From: Hofstenia miamia
Lineage: Eukaryota; Xenacoelomorpha; Acoela; Hofsteniidae
Direction of reading: 5' to 3'
Assembly: GCA_900660155.1 (NCBI GenBank)
Contig: CABFPE010000273.1
Location: 936,679 to 961,826, forward strand
DNA: 25,148 nt
Below the pieces are notes generated by a model, which had not been told where the DNA came from, made no database searches, and saw only the letters and a list, made by a program, of their open reading frames with translations. Both the position numbers and the translations under genes were made by a program. This document shows positions 1-11,345 of the stretch, one piece after another; position 1 is the stretch's first letter; each line of letters opens with the position of its first letter.

Positions 1-28
1 ATATATATATATATATATATATATATAA
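1..28. repeat. (AT)n microsatellite at the window start
   Basis: Uninterrupted AT dinucleotides from the first base to about 28. The array may continue beyond the window edge. Confidence 0.95.
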
Positions 29-2365
29 TAAATTTAGTTTCTTCTCTAATATAAAAATATTGATGTGATGATTGCGAAAAATCATCTATCGCAAAAATAT
101 ACATCTAGCGATAAGAATAAAAAGCATTTAAATAGGTATCTACGACTGGAGATATCTATGCATAGACATAGTGCAAAGTAAGCAAATTTCTATACAATAC
201 TAAGGTCAAATTATCAAAAAATCTGTGAAACTATATCGAAGCTTTTATGGAAAACTCTGATACTTCATTATTAGACATTTTTCAGGAAAGTGATTTGAAG
301 TTTTATTCCTATTTTTTGTGTCCTGCTAAATGTGTGTAATGTTCATACTCTAACAAAACAATAGCACTCATCAAATGTTTCTACTGTTGCGTGGATTTCC
401 ACCAACACAGCTTGCAGGTTTATGTGTTCTACTGAGACATGACAATCTAGCATCGATTCACAAAATCGCGGTTTCGCCATTATATTTATCTCTCGCAAGT
501 TTCACATTGGTACATGTATATCGCCTTGTTTTGACCACAATTTCTGTCTCGAAAAATGAATATCTCCTCTAAGGTCACATGCTTCTCTTGCATAGACATC
601 AAATTGGCTACCAGTTTGACGAATTGTTTGCTGAAGTCCTCAATACTACATATGGACTCATACTGTCTCGTTTATCATCATCCTGTATATTGTTTGAAAC
701 CGTTTTTCTAGTTACCATCACAATCTTGTTATCATTGCTATTTGACAATGCATCTAGGGGTATATTTCAATCCTCTATTTATAATTTATTAATAGTTCTT
801 TGTGTAGTATACTACTTTGAGTAAAATAGGGGTGCTCAACAGCATTTCCATAAATACTTTACTTCAATCATGCATTCCTACATTTACATTTGTGAAATGG
901 AAACAATTGTCCACTGCTTTTTGCCATATTTTCCTTGATCGCTATCATATTTTTCCTTTGACTTAATCCATCCTCGTTTTTCCAAATCAAATTTTTCACA
1001 CATTTTCCCTTTACATAAACAGTTTGTGAGGTTAACTGAAAAAACGAGGTTGCACAGTTCTTCCATTCACCCAATCAAAGAAAATTTATTTAAAATACAA
1101 ACGCAAATCTATTGTGAATCACAAGAGCTCCCTTTTGTAGAATAAGGAAGTAGTGACGAGACCTTAATTAATTTCAGGTTAAAATGAATTATGTGACTAA
1201 AATATTATGTAATTAATTAACCAACAACCCTACAACATTAAATAACACTAATCAATAGTTGAATTGAATTTAGTTAGAGCATTAATATTTAATAAATTAG
1301 AAACTATCAAAAGTTCACAATTACAAAAACAAATCAAGCAATCACAAAATAAAAAAACCTAATAGTGCGCAATGGACTAACATGATTTTACACTAAAACA
1401 CATAATTGTCAATGAGTACACTTTTCAAAATTTACGATACCAATATCTGTTTGGTGTTTGGTAGTACAGTTAATCATGGAAAAATAAAAGTCAATAAAGT
1501 AAATGCGATGAGTTTTATAAAATTACAGCGCATTTTTTCTATGAAATGAGCAAAAGTTTCAAAATATGTTGAAAGTCAGCAGTTTAGTTCTGAAACATTT
1601 TACGGAAGAATCCTGAAAAAAAGATTTAAATTGACTGAATACCATAATTAGGCATGTCTGTATTTCGTATACACAAAAAATATGTCAAGACGAAAAGCAT
1701 TTGCATGCCTTTTTGCATCTGTTAAAAGTGATTTAATATATATATAATTAGAACAATAACTGCATAAAATGGTTGATTCTTAGAAAAAAGAGAATGCTTA
1801 TAATGTGCAATTTTGTAAAATTCAAATTTTCGTTCAAGTATTGGGTTAATTTTAAAGCAGTTCCTAGGTGAACCTTGACTTACTCTAAATAATCAACATG
1901 TAAGACCAAACAATCTCTAAATGGACAAGTCAAATTTAAGATAAAAATGACTACATCATATAAAAGAATAGGAAAATAAATGATCACTGAAGCAAGAAAT
2001 TCTGGGGAATAAAATAAAAATTTGAGTGTAACATATTTTAATGAAGTTGTAAATTTTATTGTGGGTAGTAGGCTGGTAAGAAAACTTTATGAAACGCGAG
2101 AAATTTTTACTACTTTTAACTTCCACCGAGTGGAACTCGCAACACATCGTTAAAGGTTTACATCTAAACAGTTTAGTAAAATAAAGTTAAAACAATAATT
2201 TATCAAGAGAATATATATATAGAAACTTGGTTAACAGCGTTTAGGAAAATGTTAAGACTGAACAGATTAGAACTTTATGCAATGATCCAAAAGCATACAT
2301 AAAACGATTAAACTTCTTAGCAATAATTAATTTAACAATCTTCTCTACAATATCAGAAAAAGGAA
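29..2365. other. Non-coding AT-rich DNA, 3' side of the SELENOO exons seen
   Basis: About 2.3 kb without a gene I can name. Short open stretches at 375-824 on the plus strand look like chance. A minus-strand stretch at 884-1032 follows a good acceptor-like site and is listed separately. This is the expected place for further SELENOO exons or the rest of the intron after the exon ending at 3281, but the QLxML..LA and NNPKYVLRN segments of the family are not recognisable. Confidence 0.5.
884..1032 (-). other. Candidate unassigned exon
   Basis: On the minus strand a strong acceptor-like tract (CCTCGTTTTTTCAG) is followed at once by a stretch open in two frames. One frame reads MCEKFDLEKRGWIKSKEKYD, then GKYGKKQWTI, and ends at a stop after about 50 codons. 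It is rich in Lys, Glu, Trp and Gly and looks more like protein than most of the region. It does not match SELENOO at the phase required (CA plus T would be followed by a stop), and I do not recognise it. It could be a terminal exon of another gene, a transposon fragment or chance. Confidence 0.2.
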
Positions 2366-3143
2366 TAACCGTAAAGTCCGGCATATGAGAGACCCCTTAA
2401 ATTTTAAAGCAAAACTAGGACTTAGGATATCATGCCGTATAAGACCCCCACTATAAAATATGCGTACCTGATCATTTCTAAAACTACACGCCGTTCTTGT
2501 CTAGAATATATTTCTATGGCTACATTAACAACGAATTAAAATAGTATTATGAATATACTGGAAATAACTTCAAATTCCTAATACAAATATATACAGTACT
2601 GGATAAATATATTCGACCACCTTGCTATTTTGAATAAATAATGAACATTCATGGGATAAAATGTGCCAAAAGTTTGGAGATAATCAACTCGGGGATGGCA
2701 GAAAGTACCTAACCAGGCATCATATATGGCGAAGAAAGACTGTTGCTTGGCATTTTCAATATAAATAGACTGAAAAAGCTCAACTAATGAAATTATTTAC
2801 ATTAACATTTCTTAAATAAGATTATAGGAAAAGCATACTGACTGCAAAAAATAAGAAAAATCTCCATAATCAAATTAACAAGCAGAACTATAAACTTGCT
2901 TTGCCTAAAATATGCTCGTTTCGGGCTCGTTGTATATCAAATACTGTGCTCAAGCTCGGCTCGGCTCGGCTCGTTAGAAGCTCGACTCGTTGACAAGTCT
3001 GCTTCAGACTATACCGTTTTTAATTCAATATAGATTATATTTTTGAGACATGATTTTCTTGTTCGGCCTATAAGACCCCTCCTCAGGTTTGTATCGAAAA
3101 TTTCGTTATGAAAAGGGTTTTTATACACCGGACTTTACAGTAT
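2366..3143. mobile_element. Non-autonomous DNA transposon with ACYGTAAAGTCCGG inverted ends (pogo/Tigger-like?)
   Basis: The left end reads ACCGTAAAGTCCGG (2368-2381) and the right end CCGGACTTTACAGT (3128-3141), an inverted pair with one difference. It extends inward with more mismatch: CATATGAGAGACCCC on the left against TGTATAAAAACCC on the right. TA flanks both ends, as expected for Tc1/mariner-type targets. CCGTATAAGACCCCC at about 2433 and GCCTATAAGACCCCTCC at about 3066 are further subterminal copies. The interior is AT-rich and holds a GCTCG run and a short minus-strand open stretch (2580-2785) that I cannot assign. Assignment to the pogo/Tigger group rests only on the look of the ends and is weak. 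Confidence 0.65.
2954..2973. repeat. (GCTCG)4 short tandem repeat
   Basis: Four perfect GCTCG units, followed by looser GCTCG copies to about 2990. It stands out against the AT-rich surroundings and lies inside the inverted-repeat element at 2366-3143. Such runs occur in subterminal regions of some DNA transposons, so it could mark a second nested element. Confidence 0.8.
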
Positions 3144-3280
3144 ACATAAATTAAAAGTTCATTATAGTTTGTACACATGTACAAACAATTGTGAAAAATA
3201 TTTTAACAAATTTGCTACATAACGGTTAGGCGGGATAATGAACAGAGGTTTATTATGCAGAAGTTATTAGGAAATCATAC

Positions 3281-3370
3281 TGTCGGGGTAATGAAGGACG
3301 ATACTGGTTTTTAACTTCATCGGCTGTGGCACACTGAGTAAGAATATAATCAACGAACTCTTCAATGCAT
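3281..3370 (-). CDS. SELENOO: SELENOO exon G (CIEEFVDYILTQCATADEV ... RPSLPR)
   Basis: A 90-nt exon: A completes the split Gln, 29 codons follow, and CA begins the next split codon. It reads CIEEFVDYILTQCATADEVK then NQYRPSLPR. This fits the helical segment with a conserved Cys after the FTNTF helix in SelO proteins. The acceptor is TTCTTTTTAG and the donor CA/GTATGA. The next exon should begin with one base completing His or Gln and lead into the family's QLxML..LA...P segment. I did not find it between 3280 and 1, so it probably lies beyond the window or is hidden by divergence. Confidence 0.9.
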
Positions 3371-3407
3371 CTAAAAAGAATGAAATTCAGAGTGATAAAA
3401 CGCTTAC
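3371..3407 (-). other. 37-bp SELENOO intron
   Basis: Begins GTAAGCG and ends TTCTTTTTAG. It separates the FTNTFR exon from the CIEEFVDYIL exon. Removing it joins CA to A as a Gln codon and keeps the frame. Unspliced, the reading meets a stop at once (CAG TAA), so it must be spliced for the protein to continue. Confidence 0.88.
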
Positions 3408-3521
3408 TGGTCATAGTTGTCGGAGTTTGGTGAAGGCGTGATTTTATTCAAAGCACGAAAAGTGTTTGTGAAATCCGAACCAGATTTGCGCATTACCTGA
3501 AGTAAATCCTGAATCAGATTC
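3408..3521 (-). CDS. SELENOO: SELENOO exon F (NLIQDLLQVM ... SDFTNTFRAL)
   Basis: A 114-nt exon: G completes the split Gly, 37 codons follow, and CA begins a split Gln. It reads NLIQDLLQVMRKSGSDFTNT then FRALNKITPSPNSDNYD. The family has L+..LL..M...ADFT.TFR.L here, the helical part just after the kinase-like core. The acceptor is TTTGTGTTTAG and the donor CA/GTAAGC. The next intron is only 37 bp. A GT lies inside the exon (CAG/GTAATG near 3495), but using it would lose the conserved DFTNTFR segment, so I reject it. Confidence 0.93.
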
Positions 3522-4557
3522 CTAAACACAAAACTAATAAAACAGTCCTTATTCATCAAAATTAAATCAATTTCAATAGATATCGAATATTGTAAACAGC
3601 AAAATTTGCGATTTAAGTATCAAATTACTAAATCTTCACGCACACAAAAATATTGCATACGCAGATTATGTACTTTGTCCGCTCATATGAAAAAACGATT
3701 TTTCACGATTGTGTTTAACTCAAAAATAAAAATTTTGGTTTACAAGACAATATTAATCAACATTGCGTTGTTCAAATAAATGCCGAAATAAGACAACACA
3801 GCGGAATTTGAGAAAAATATTTTAAAAACACATGTAGTTTCGTATACACATTCATAAACTACAATATACTATTCGATGAAATCACTTTGGTTTTGTGTAT
3901 GCATGGAATTACTAAATTAAAAAACACAATGAAATCTAAATTGCTTTATGACGTCGAGTTTGAACCAATTAACTCGGTATTGCGATTTCAAAAGCAACTT
4001 AGGAAACTAACTTGAACTCAATGGTTTATAAGTTTACAACTTAACACCGTGGAAATTTCCTTCCTATAAATGTTAATAAATTGTGAATAATTACATCTCA
4101 GTAATTTTTTCGAAAAATCAGTTTAATGGAAATCAGTCTTTTTTAATACTTCCGAGCATAAAAGTTTAAAACGAGTTCACTCTCAAAATATTTTTTAAAT
4201 TTTTTTTAATATACCCATGAAATGGAAAGTAGATGTCACTTTCAGAAACTTGTACTATGTATACATTCGCATGGCAATTTGCCCGGATATTTTTGTCTAA
4301 CAGTGTAAAACGCTTAACACTTTCGGTGCGGCCGTGTTGCGGACAAACTGTGCTTGTGTCGCGCACAAAACAGCTGTGTGCCGTGTGTAAAACCTGCGTC
4401 GATACTTTCCACAGTTCAGTAGCAACGCATGGCGTAAATTTACGTTCCTACAGCACCCAACGTAAACTGTTTTTCTGAAAACGTAAAAATACGTGGCTTT
4501 GCGCCAGAAACTAATTATAGGGTGACTTTGAACGGTTTAATGCATAGAAATTCTTAC
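3522..4557 (-). other. SELENOO intron with a GC-richer patch
   Basis: A 1036-bp intron between the microexon and the FTNTFR exon. Most is AT-rich and featureless. About 4300-4460 is clearly richer in G and C and in CpG (GTGCGGCCGTGTTGCGG, GTGTCGCGCAC). The plus strand is open there for 81 codons, with a Cys-rich reading I do not recognise. Confidence 0.6.
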
Positions 4558-4589
4558 CCATCACTTTCAAGGGACACTCGTAAACCAAG
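4558..4589 (-). CDS. SELENOO: SELENOO exon E, 32-nt microexon (LGLRVSLESD)
   Basis: A 32-nt exon with ten codons, LGLRVSLESD, plus GG of a split Gly. It starts in phase 0 after the MRKK end of the exon at 7164. It supplies the LGL that follows MR+K in the family, then a short acidic linker before NLIQDLL. The acceptor is TTGTGTTTAG and the donor GG/GTAAGA. It is too short to find by coding statistics. The support is the exact phase fit on both sides, the LGL motif and the good splice sites. A chance match is unlikely, but this is the exon most worth checking with transcripts. Confidence 0.85.
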
Positions 4590-7163
4590 CTAAACACAAA
4601 AGATCATACTAAATGACGAAAAGTAATCCAGTATTGATTAAAAATTAATATTTTAATAAATCTGAAAGAGCATAGTGCTTCACATTAGTGCTAGGCTAAA
4701 CACGCATACTTCGAAAAGATTTGGTAAATAGTAGGTCAAAGAGAAGGTGAAGATTATGTCATGATACATATTTTTTTAGAGCAAGAGATCTATCTAACTA
4801 TCACATAAGCAAACTTCTAAAAATATTAGTAAAAACTTTGCTTGACTAGGGTTCCCAACTTAAGCAAATGACACTTAAGTGGAAAATAATAATTCAAAGC
4901 CTTACAGGAATTTTGCCGATGTTAAGAAAGACAAATTATTTCAGATTTTCAACTTTAGAACTACCAAAATTATGGGGAAAGAAGGCCCTGATTTTTTACT
5001 TTATAGAGACTTTTTAGGGACCACTCATCCACACTAACTTACTATAAACCTCTTTTACTCAAATTTACTCTAAAATTTTATTGCATCAGCACTACTAAAG
5101 ATATTTTTTGAAAAATTAAAGCTTCTTCAGTTTCCATCTATTTTAGCCTGATTGATCTTAGTATGTGTCAATAGCAATTACTGCTTATCTGGTGGATTAC
5201 TTTTTTACATCTAGACTTTTTCACTTTTCATGAATGTGCTCTTGCTCATTACTTTCCTTGTCAATACATAATTGTTGGATAAAGGCATTGTTCGCACAAA
5301 GAAATAAACACACATCTTAGTATATCGCATAACATTGTGAAGCTATACTGCATTGGCAAAAAATAAGTGTAACTAGGGATGACGAAAGAAACAATCGCTT
5401 CTTGCTCAGAACATAATTTGTTAAGTGAAAACCATCTTCGACAAAACTATTTCCATACGGTGCTGCAAACACACTGTTAACAACAATGATAAGTGACTTT
5501 AACATCCATGCACCCTCATTGTCTTTGATTTCGAATCTCTTAACCGAGTAATCAACAACTCCAAAGTTTCTTAGCTCTTACTACTTTTTTGCCACACAAA
5601 CTTTCTTCCATTCTACACAAACTTTACATCTTTACAACAAACAATTCTCTATGACAAAATTTGAAGCAAAGATAATAATCGATACCTTTATCATACATAC
5701 ATTTTACTATTACGACTATGCTAAAATACACAGCAATGTGAAAAGCATAATTTCTTAATTTGTGACCAAAGAAAAGCATCTTTATCAGAAAAAATAAAGC
5801 AAAATAAAACTGTTGTAATGTAAGTTTTCATTTTGATCTAATAAGAATTTTGCGTTTCCTCATTACTGCCAACACAGCAAAAGTGCACAAAAACTGCAAG
5901 AGTATCTTTCCACGGCTTCGAATAACAACCAATTATTAGTAAAGTAAAAATTGACCAACCTCAAAATGAAAAAAAAAGTTCTATAAAATTTTTTGCCAAT
6001 AGCTTTTTTACTTCAATCAAAGATTATATAAGTGAGCACGAAGTAAAAAACTGATTTTAATAAATTCTCTTAAAGTGTTTTCCAATTAAAAACTTTTGGA
6101 ATAAAATTCTATAATTATATATATATGCATAGAGACCTATGGTAAGCAATTGTGGCATCAAATCTAGTTATATAAATAATAAATACCATCTATTGCATTT
6201 AAATAGGATTTTCAATAGAAAATGACCTTAAAATATAGGAAAGAACGAAATATATGTTTTGAAAAACATTTAACAGTAAAAAATTAATTTATATAAAATG
6301 AAACTATCACTTTCGACTTTCACTCAAGTGTCTATACCAAACTGTTCGCTATAAATAATAATTAAAAATATATCTTCAACTCAAAACGCCATGGTGATTT
6401 TCAGTCACATTTTTTACTGTAATATAGAAATAAGCTTAATTAAATTTCCCCACCGATGGAAAGTTGTCTATTTCTATATTAGCACTATACGCTTGGAATG
6501 TTTCCGCAAACTATTCGCTATCATGTCCTTCGCTTTACTTAATCTTTTATTTTGATTTAAAGTCAAATTTTTAAAAGCATTTCCTAAAAATGCAGACATT
6601 TACTCATTAAATATATAGTTGATTTTAAACTTATTTTCACCAGAAAAATTAAATTTTGACCTAATCAAATATTTTAGACTTTTTTTACTTTACAACAAGG
6701 TTTTCTTTATAGAAGGCCTTGCCTAAAACCATACTAAATTGTAGAATCGGTATTGGTCGTTGTATCGACCAGACAATTTTTTTCGTTTTATTGTAAAGAG
6801 AACAGTTATAGAAAAGTTCTATTGTTCGTTAATATTTTCCGCCCGCAGTCGTCTCCCTAAGAATAGTTCACTATAAGCACAAGCGGGAGATATTACAAAA
6901 TAGTAACAAAATTCACGTTTTTCATGAACAAACAAACATGTAAAATTTTATAAACAAAAAATATTGTGATTTTGTGATATACGCACCCTAGTTATGAATC
7001 AACAACATTAAAATTTAAAATATATGCGTTGTTGCCTAATGAATTGGTAAAGACTAAAAAATTCAAAACATTAGTTTTTAATGGAAATAAAATTATGAAG
7101 GAAAGTAAATTTAGATTTAGCTAAATTCAAGGCAGAAGAAATTTATTTGAATGAGTTAAATAC
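4590..7163 (-). other. SELENOO intron, no further feature seen
   Basis: A 2574-bp AT-rich intron. I read both strands and found no transposon ends, tandem repeats or coding stretches I could support; only short A/T runs are present. Confidence 0.6.
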
Positions 7164-7333
7164 CTTTTTTCTCATTTTGGAAATGTAATACTTTTCAAAA
7201 ATCTCATCGAATCTGTCATGACAAGATTGAAGTTCAGAACTCTTAACAACTATCTGAAGCATTTCCATCAACTTCGCTAAGTTCCATTTACAAATTGAAG
7301 GCTGTTTGTTAAAAGCATAACGCCCACCTCCAT
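7164..7333 (-). CDS. SELENOO: SELENOO exon D (GGGRYAFNKQPSICKWNL ... MRKK)
   Basis: This is the longest exon seen, 170 nt. Two bases complete the split Asp, then 56 codons end in phase 0. The peptide begins GGGRYAFNKQPSICKWNLAK, matching the family's SDDGGRYAY..QPE+C+WNL.KLAEAL. It then runs through a variable helical part (EMLQIVVKSSELQSCHDRF) and ends FEKYYISKMRKK, matching the family's Y...MR.KLGL. The acceptor is ATAGTTTTAG and the donor AAG/GTATTT. One Asp of the usual SDDGGR is Gly here (SDGGGR). Confidence 0.95.
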
Positions 7334-10300
7334 CTAAAACTATCTATTTGGTATAAAATGGATATATATATATACATATAAAGGGGATGCATTTGACAAA
7401 CGCGAAGTATGTGTATATGATATAAACATATATGCACTAACTACTATTAAGGAAAATTTTAATACATAAATTTAAGATAATAATTTCTCAAAATTCATAG
7501 TACATAATTGTATAACAAGCAATTTACAAAGAAACTGTTTCCAAATGTAGATGAAAGGATAAACGCTTACAAGCGTTTGTTACCTGCATTATTATAGATT
7601 TGAATTTGCAAAATATCTACAGAGTCAAATCTACTCAACATTGATGCAAACATGAAAACTACAAATAATTAAATAAGTTTTCTTGAAGAAGCAACATTCA
7701 GAGATGATAATTATATTCAAAAAATTTAAAAAAATTATAATAAAGAAATTGAAAATAATAATCTAACAAAATAATTTTGACCTAGAAAATGCAATTTAGA
7801 AAATATGACATAAGGAGTAGAAATGAGAGGATTTGTAAAAATAAAAGGAACTGTAATAAGAATCCAGGCCAAAATTAAACAACAAATGAAAAAAGAAGTT
7901 TAAAAGAAACTTTAAAGAGATATCGAAAGATGACTAAAAATGATTGCGAAATAAATTAATAATATATTTACGACCTCTATGTGCGAAGAACACATTAAAT
8001 GAAGGTGATCACCTCTTAAAGGTTATCAGGTGCCTGTCAAAATTTTCTTGATATCAAATATCTTAATGTTTCGAAACCATATGCTTGGTATTTAAGAAGT
8101 ATTTTAATAACAATTTTCACAAATGTTTCAGCAATATTGGGGTTTCGAGTGGTTTTTTAACACTACTAAGCAACGAGTTTAGGACTTGCTGCACAACTAA
8201 ACTTGTATTTTGATAATAAAAGACAGAAACTATCATCTGAAAATATGTCTATTGACTTTCAGACGATGCAATGGCAAATAATTACGAATTTTAGATGCTT
8301 TAGGCTTTCAAGACAAAATCAACAAACAATTTAAGTCGTAACTTGACAATTTCCCCTAACTGTATACAATATAGCAGAAGATATGACAGTCTGAATAGTT
8401 CCAATCGAACTATTCATATCAAACGAAAATTAGAAGTAACTACGTTTTAATCCGTGATATACATTGATATGTATTTCTATGTAACTGCTCTCTATGTAGA
8501 CTAATAAATATCTACAAAAAAGATCGAAGGCGAGCTTATACCGGATTCAGAGAGACTCATTATTCATGAAATCTGAGATTTGGGCCTCTCATGAAGAGAT
8601 AAATTGCGGGATGACCTACAATCATGGATTGTGTAACAAATAGTGTGAAAATTTCACTCGCGGAATTGAAAAATTTCTCCGGAAAAGAAATCTTATAACT
8701 GAATCACGAAATGAGTTTCCTTCAACCAACTTTGACAGCAAATGCTTCCTCCGATGCAATAACAAAACATGGAAAAATGCTAGCGTCCTCAAATGAGCAA
8801 AATTTAAAAAACTGAAATCGAGTAGAACTACAACTTGATTCAATCAAAGCCTAATATATAAAAATGGCAAAGATCTATGTGGTGCTCGAGCATACTGCAA
8901 ATAACACAAATTAAAAAAGAATTGCATTAGCTTGCTGATCTTCATATAGATTTCACAATTGTGATGAGATCTCCTAAACATTTCTTTAAAGGCAAAAATT
9001 TGCTTGCTGAATTCATATTGGTTGTATTTTATATTCAGTAAATATTTACAAAGATAGAGGATGGAGACTACATGTCTGACTAAACAATTTACAGAATTTA
9101 CAATAAAAAAGCAAACTTCATCTCTAATGACAACAAAACAAATTAAGTTGGCTAAGGGCAAATTTTCACCCTTTAGAAAGAATAGCAGAAACTACATTTT
9201 TGTAAAACATTAGTATAGCATTATTTTTATTGGAGCTTTTTTTGACAGCTAGCTTCTCTTAACATATACATAGTGTTGTCTATGCTGACGTCAGCCTTTT
9301 TCGAAACGAAATCCGCAAAATATGTCATTTCTTATAAGATTTTTTTACCCGTGATACTAATTGTACTGCACAATTCTCACCGTGTTACCCAAATTGTAAC
9401 AAAAAGGCAACATGGAGACAAAAACGAGTTGAAAATCAACAAAAAAATATGATGACACTAGCCTCTGACAAAATGTCCAAAAAAATTTCTGGCCAAAATT
9501 ACTGACACAAACTGACTAAAACTAAATTTTATGCAACGAAAACGTTTCGTGAGCCCTCAGTTAATCACAATCTTATTTTTTTTAATTTGTGGTTGGGGAT
9601 GAAATTTTGCATCTACAAGAATAATAGCGTTAATACATCAAAACACACTTTGAAAGCTATCGTCTATTAGGAAAATGTGCTGCATTCCAATTCGTATAAA
9701 TTTGGAAGTCCTAATGAAATACTTATTTAGTTTCTAATGGGCGATTTATGGCCGCCATTGTATGAAGAAATTTAGCTTACAAATATAATATACTTCCAAT
9801 AACAGCACATGAGTATGATAGTCTATAGAGATAATGACTTTGAACTATGTTTTTGATTTATTCGTCAATGTCAACTCAGTGTTGTGATAACAGTAGAAAA
9901 ACTGTAAATCAAAAAAGGAAAATAAAGAAATTGACCCAATTGAAATGCCGAGGAATTAGTAGCTTATTTAATACGTGAAAGTTAGATAACTGTAAAATTT
10001 CATTTCCAACTTCATTTAGCTTAGTGTAATGAATATTAAATTAAGTTAAGGAAAGTCTTAGTCAATCACAAACTTTATTGTTCGACAACAGACTGTTTTC
10101 AATAATGGCCATCTCAAATTGAATTAGAAGGGGAATAATACGAAAGCAGAAATTATGTTATGGAGAGCTGACGCGTATTTAGAATGCAACATCCGCTGGT
10201 AAACATCAATCAACGCTTGAGCATCGATATTATGACATTTACTAAAATAGTTCTTCAAAATTAAAACCTTGAAATTTAATACAACTACCGATTTCATCAA

Positions 10301-10538
10301 TATATTTATGTACACAATTTTGCATACTTTCATATATATACCAGACACGGTCTTAGTAAATCAGGGACGCGCATTCTCTTCACTTTTCCAAAAACTATCG
10401 AAACGCTTATAAGAAATTGAGAATAAAAAAGGCATTTTTAGTATTTCTCTTAAGATAAAACCATTTTTTTCAAAAATTATTCTCCTCTCCCTTGAACAAA
10501 ACTAAACAATTTATAGAGAAGCATGATTAGATTTTGAA
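7334..10538 (-). other. SELENOO intron, first part, mostly featureless
   Basis: Part of the 3865-bp intron between the exons at 11199 and 7333. The only notable points are a 12-bp palindrome GCTGACGTCAGC at 9287-9298 and a slightly more coding-like but broken stretch around 8620-8850. Neither supports a gene. Confidence 0.55.
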
Positions 10539-10683
10539 CTAGAGAAGCACTCGGAGAGCGCAGACTTCCGCCACGCAGCTTGTGTCCCACGGATCAGCAC
10601 CAAAATTTAATGGATTCCGTAAAGTTGCTAACAGACAAACAAACAAACCAACGCTACCAAAACATAACCTCCTTGGCGGAGGT
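10539..10683. mobile_element. 145-bp foldback-type repeat of the widespread metazoan 'CCTCCGCC...GGCGGAGG' kind
   Basis: Read on the minus strand it begins ACCTCCGCCAAGGAGG then TTATGTTTTGG, continues with GTTTGTTTGTTTGTCTG, TTAGCAAC and ATTTTGGTGCTGATCC, and ends GGCGGAAGTCTGCG followed by CTCTCCGAGTGCTTCTCTAG. The ends pair imperfectly around CCTCCGCC/GGCGGAAG. This layout (GGAGGTTATGTTTT, GTTTGTTTGT, TTTTGGTGNTGATCC, TCTGCGCTCTCCGAGTGC) is one I recall as a very common dispersed sequence in many invertebrate and fish genomes. This copy is short and looks internally deleted. Its class (MITE, SINE or LINE tail) is not settled here. Confidence 0.65.
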
Positions 10684-10868
10684 CGCATAATGAATTTATG
10701 AAAACAGAACGGTGTAAAAAAAATTCGATACATATCGCATTGTTTCTAAATAATAGTGCTAAAATATTTCTATAATTCAACTTTTATGAAATTAACTCAC
10801 AAATTGTTTTTAACCCTAGTTTAAGCTAGAGAATGTGGAGTAAACATGAACCCGAACCGATCAAAATA

Positions 10869-10930
10869 TTTACTACCCGAACACGACCCAACCCGAAAAT
10901 TTACTATCCGAACACGACCTGACCCGAAAA
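10869..10930. repeat. Two tandem 31-bp units, TTTACTAYCCGAACACGACC type
   Basis: TTTACTACCCGAACACGACC at 10869 recurs as TTTACTATCCGAACACGACC at 10900. Both units end ACCCGAAAA, with two differences over 31 bp. CCGAACCGA just upstream (about 10854) and GGGTACCCGA at about 11055 are related short words. CCCGACCCGAA-type arrays are common in subterminal parts of hAT-like elements, so a transposon remnant of about 200 bp is possible. Confidence 0.8.
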
Positions 10931-11193
10931 GTTGCCTTTGATTTGGCGTAATGGTATTACTTAACGTTCTGGATCTTTCTCAAAACAAGGGATGATGCAT
11001 ATTTGTATTCTTGAATAATCAATCTACGCATCATACCTGAATCTGACCTGATTGGGTACCCGATGTCACTCACTAGTTCAAGCCCATAGATGTGTCCATG
11101 CAAAAAGCTTTAAAAATTTTATAAAATGCAAAGAAATCGATTTGTTACTTAAAAGAAACGCTAGTAGAAATAGGATTAAAATAGTTTATATTA

Positions 11194-11345
<152 letters not shown>

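Noticed and set aside
375-824. Two plus-strand open stretches of 65 and 81 codons, and a CGQN-containing minus-strand reading in the same place
   Set aside because: The plus readings match no family and lack splice or start context. The minus reading shares only a four-residue word with the DUF7869-type motif and is broken around it.
2580-2785. Minus-strand open stretch after an acceptor-like CTTTTTCAG, considered as the next SELENOO exon (AWLGTFCHPRVDY compared with the family's WxxWLxxYxxRL)
   Set aside because: Residue spacing is off, the required phase gives a different peptide, and the stretch lies inside an inverted-repeat element.
4166-4366. A 66-codon minus-strand open frame opposite the CpG-rich patch
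   Set aside because: It has no SELENOO similarity and lies inside an intron whose boundaries are set by the exons at 4558 and 3521.
8622-9161. Minus-strand open stretches of 73 and 105 codons
   Set aside because: Phe/Leu/His-rich composition as expected from reading AT-rich DNA backwards. The opposite strand is slightly more protein-like but broken and unrecognised.
9287-9298. Palindrome GCTGACGTCAGC containing a CRE-like TGACGTCA
   Set aside because: A single 12-bp palindrome inside an intron is expected by chance at this scale and has no supporting context.
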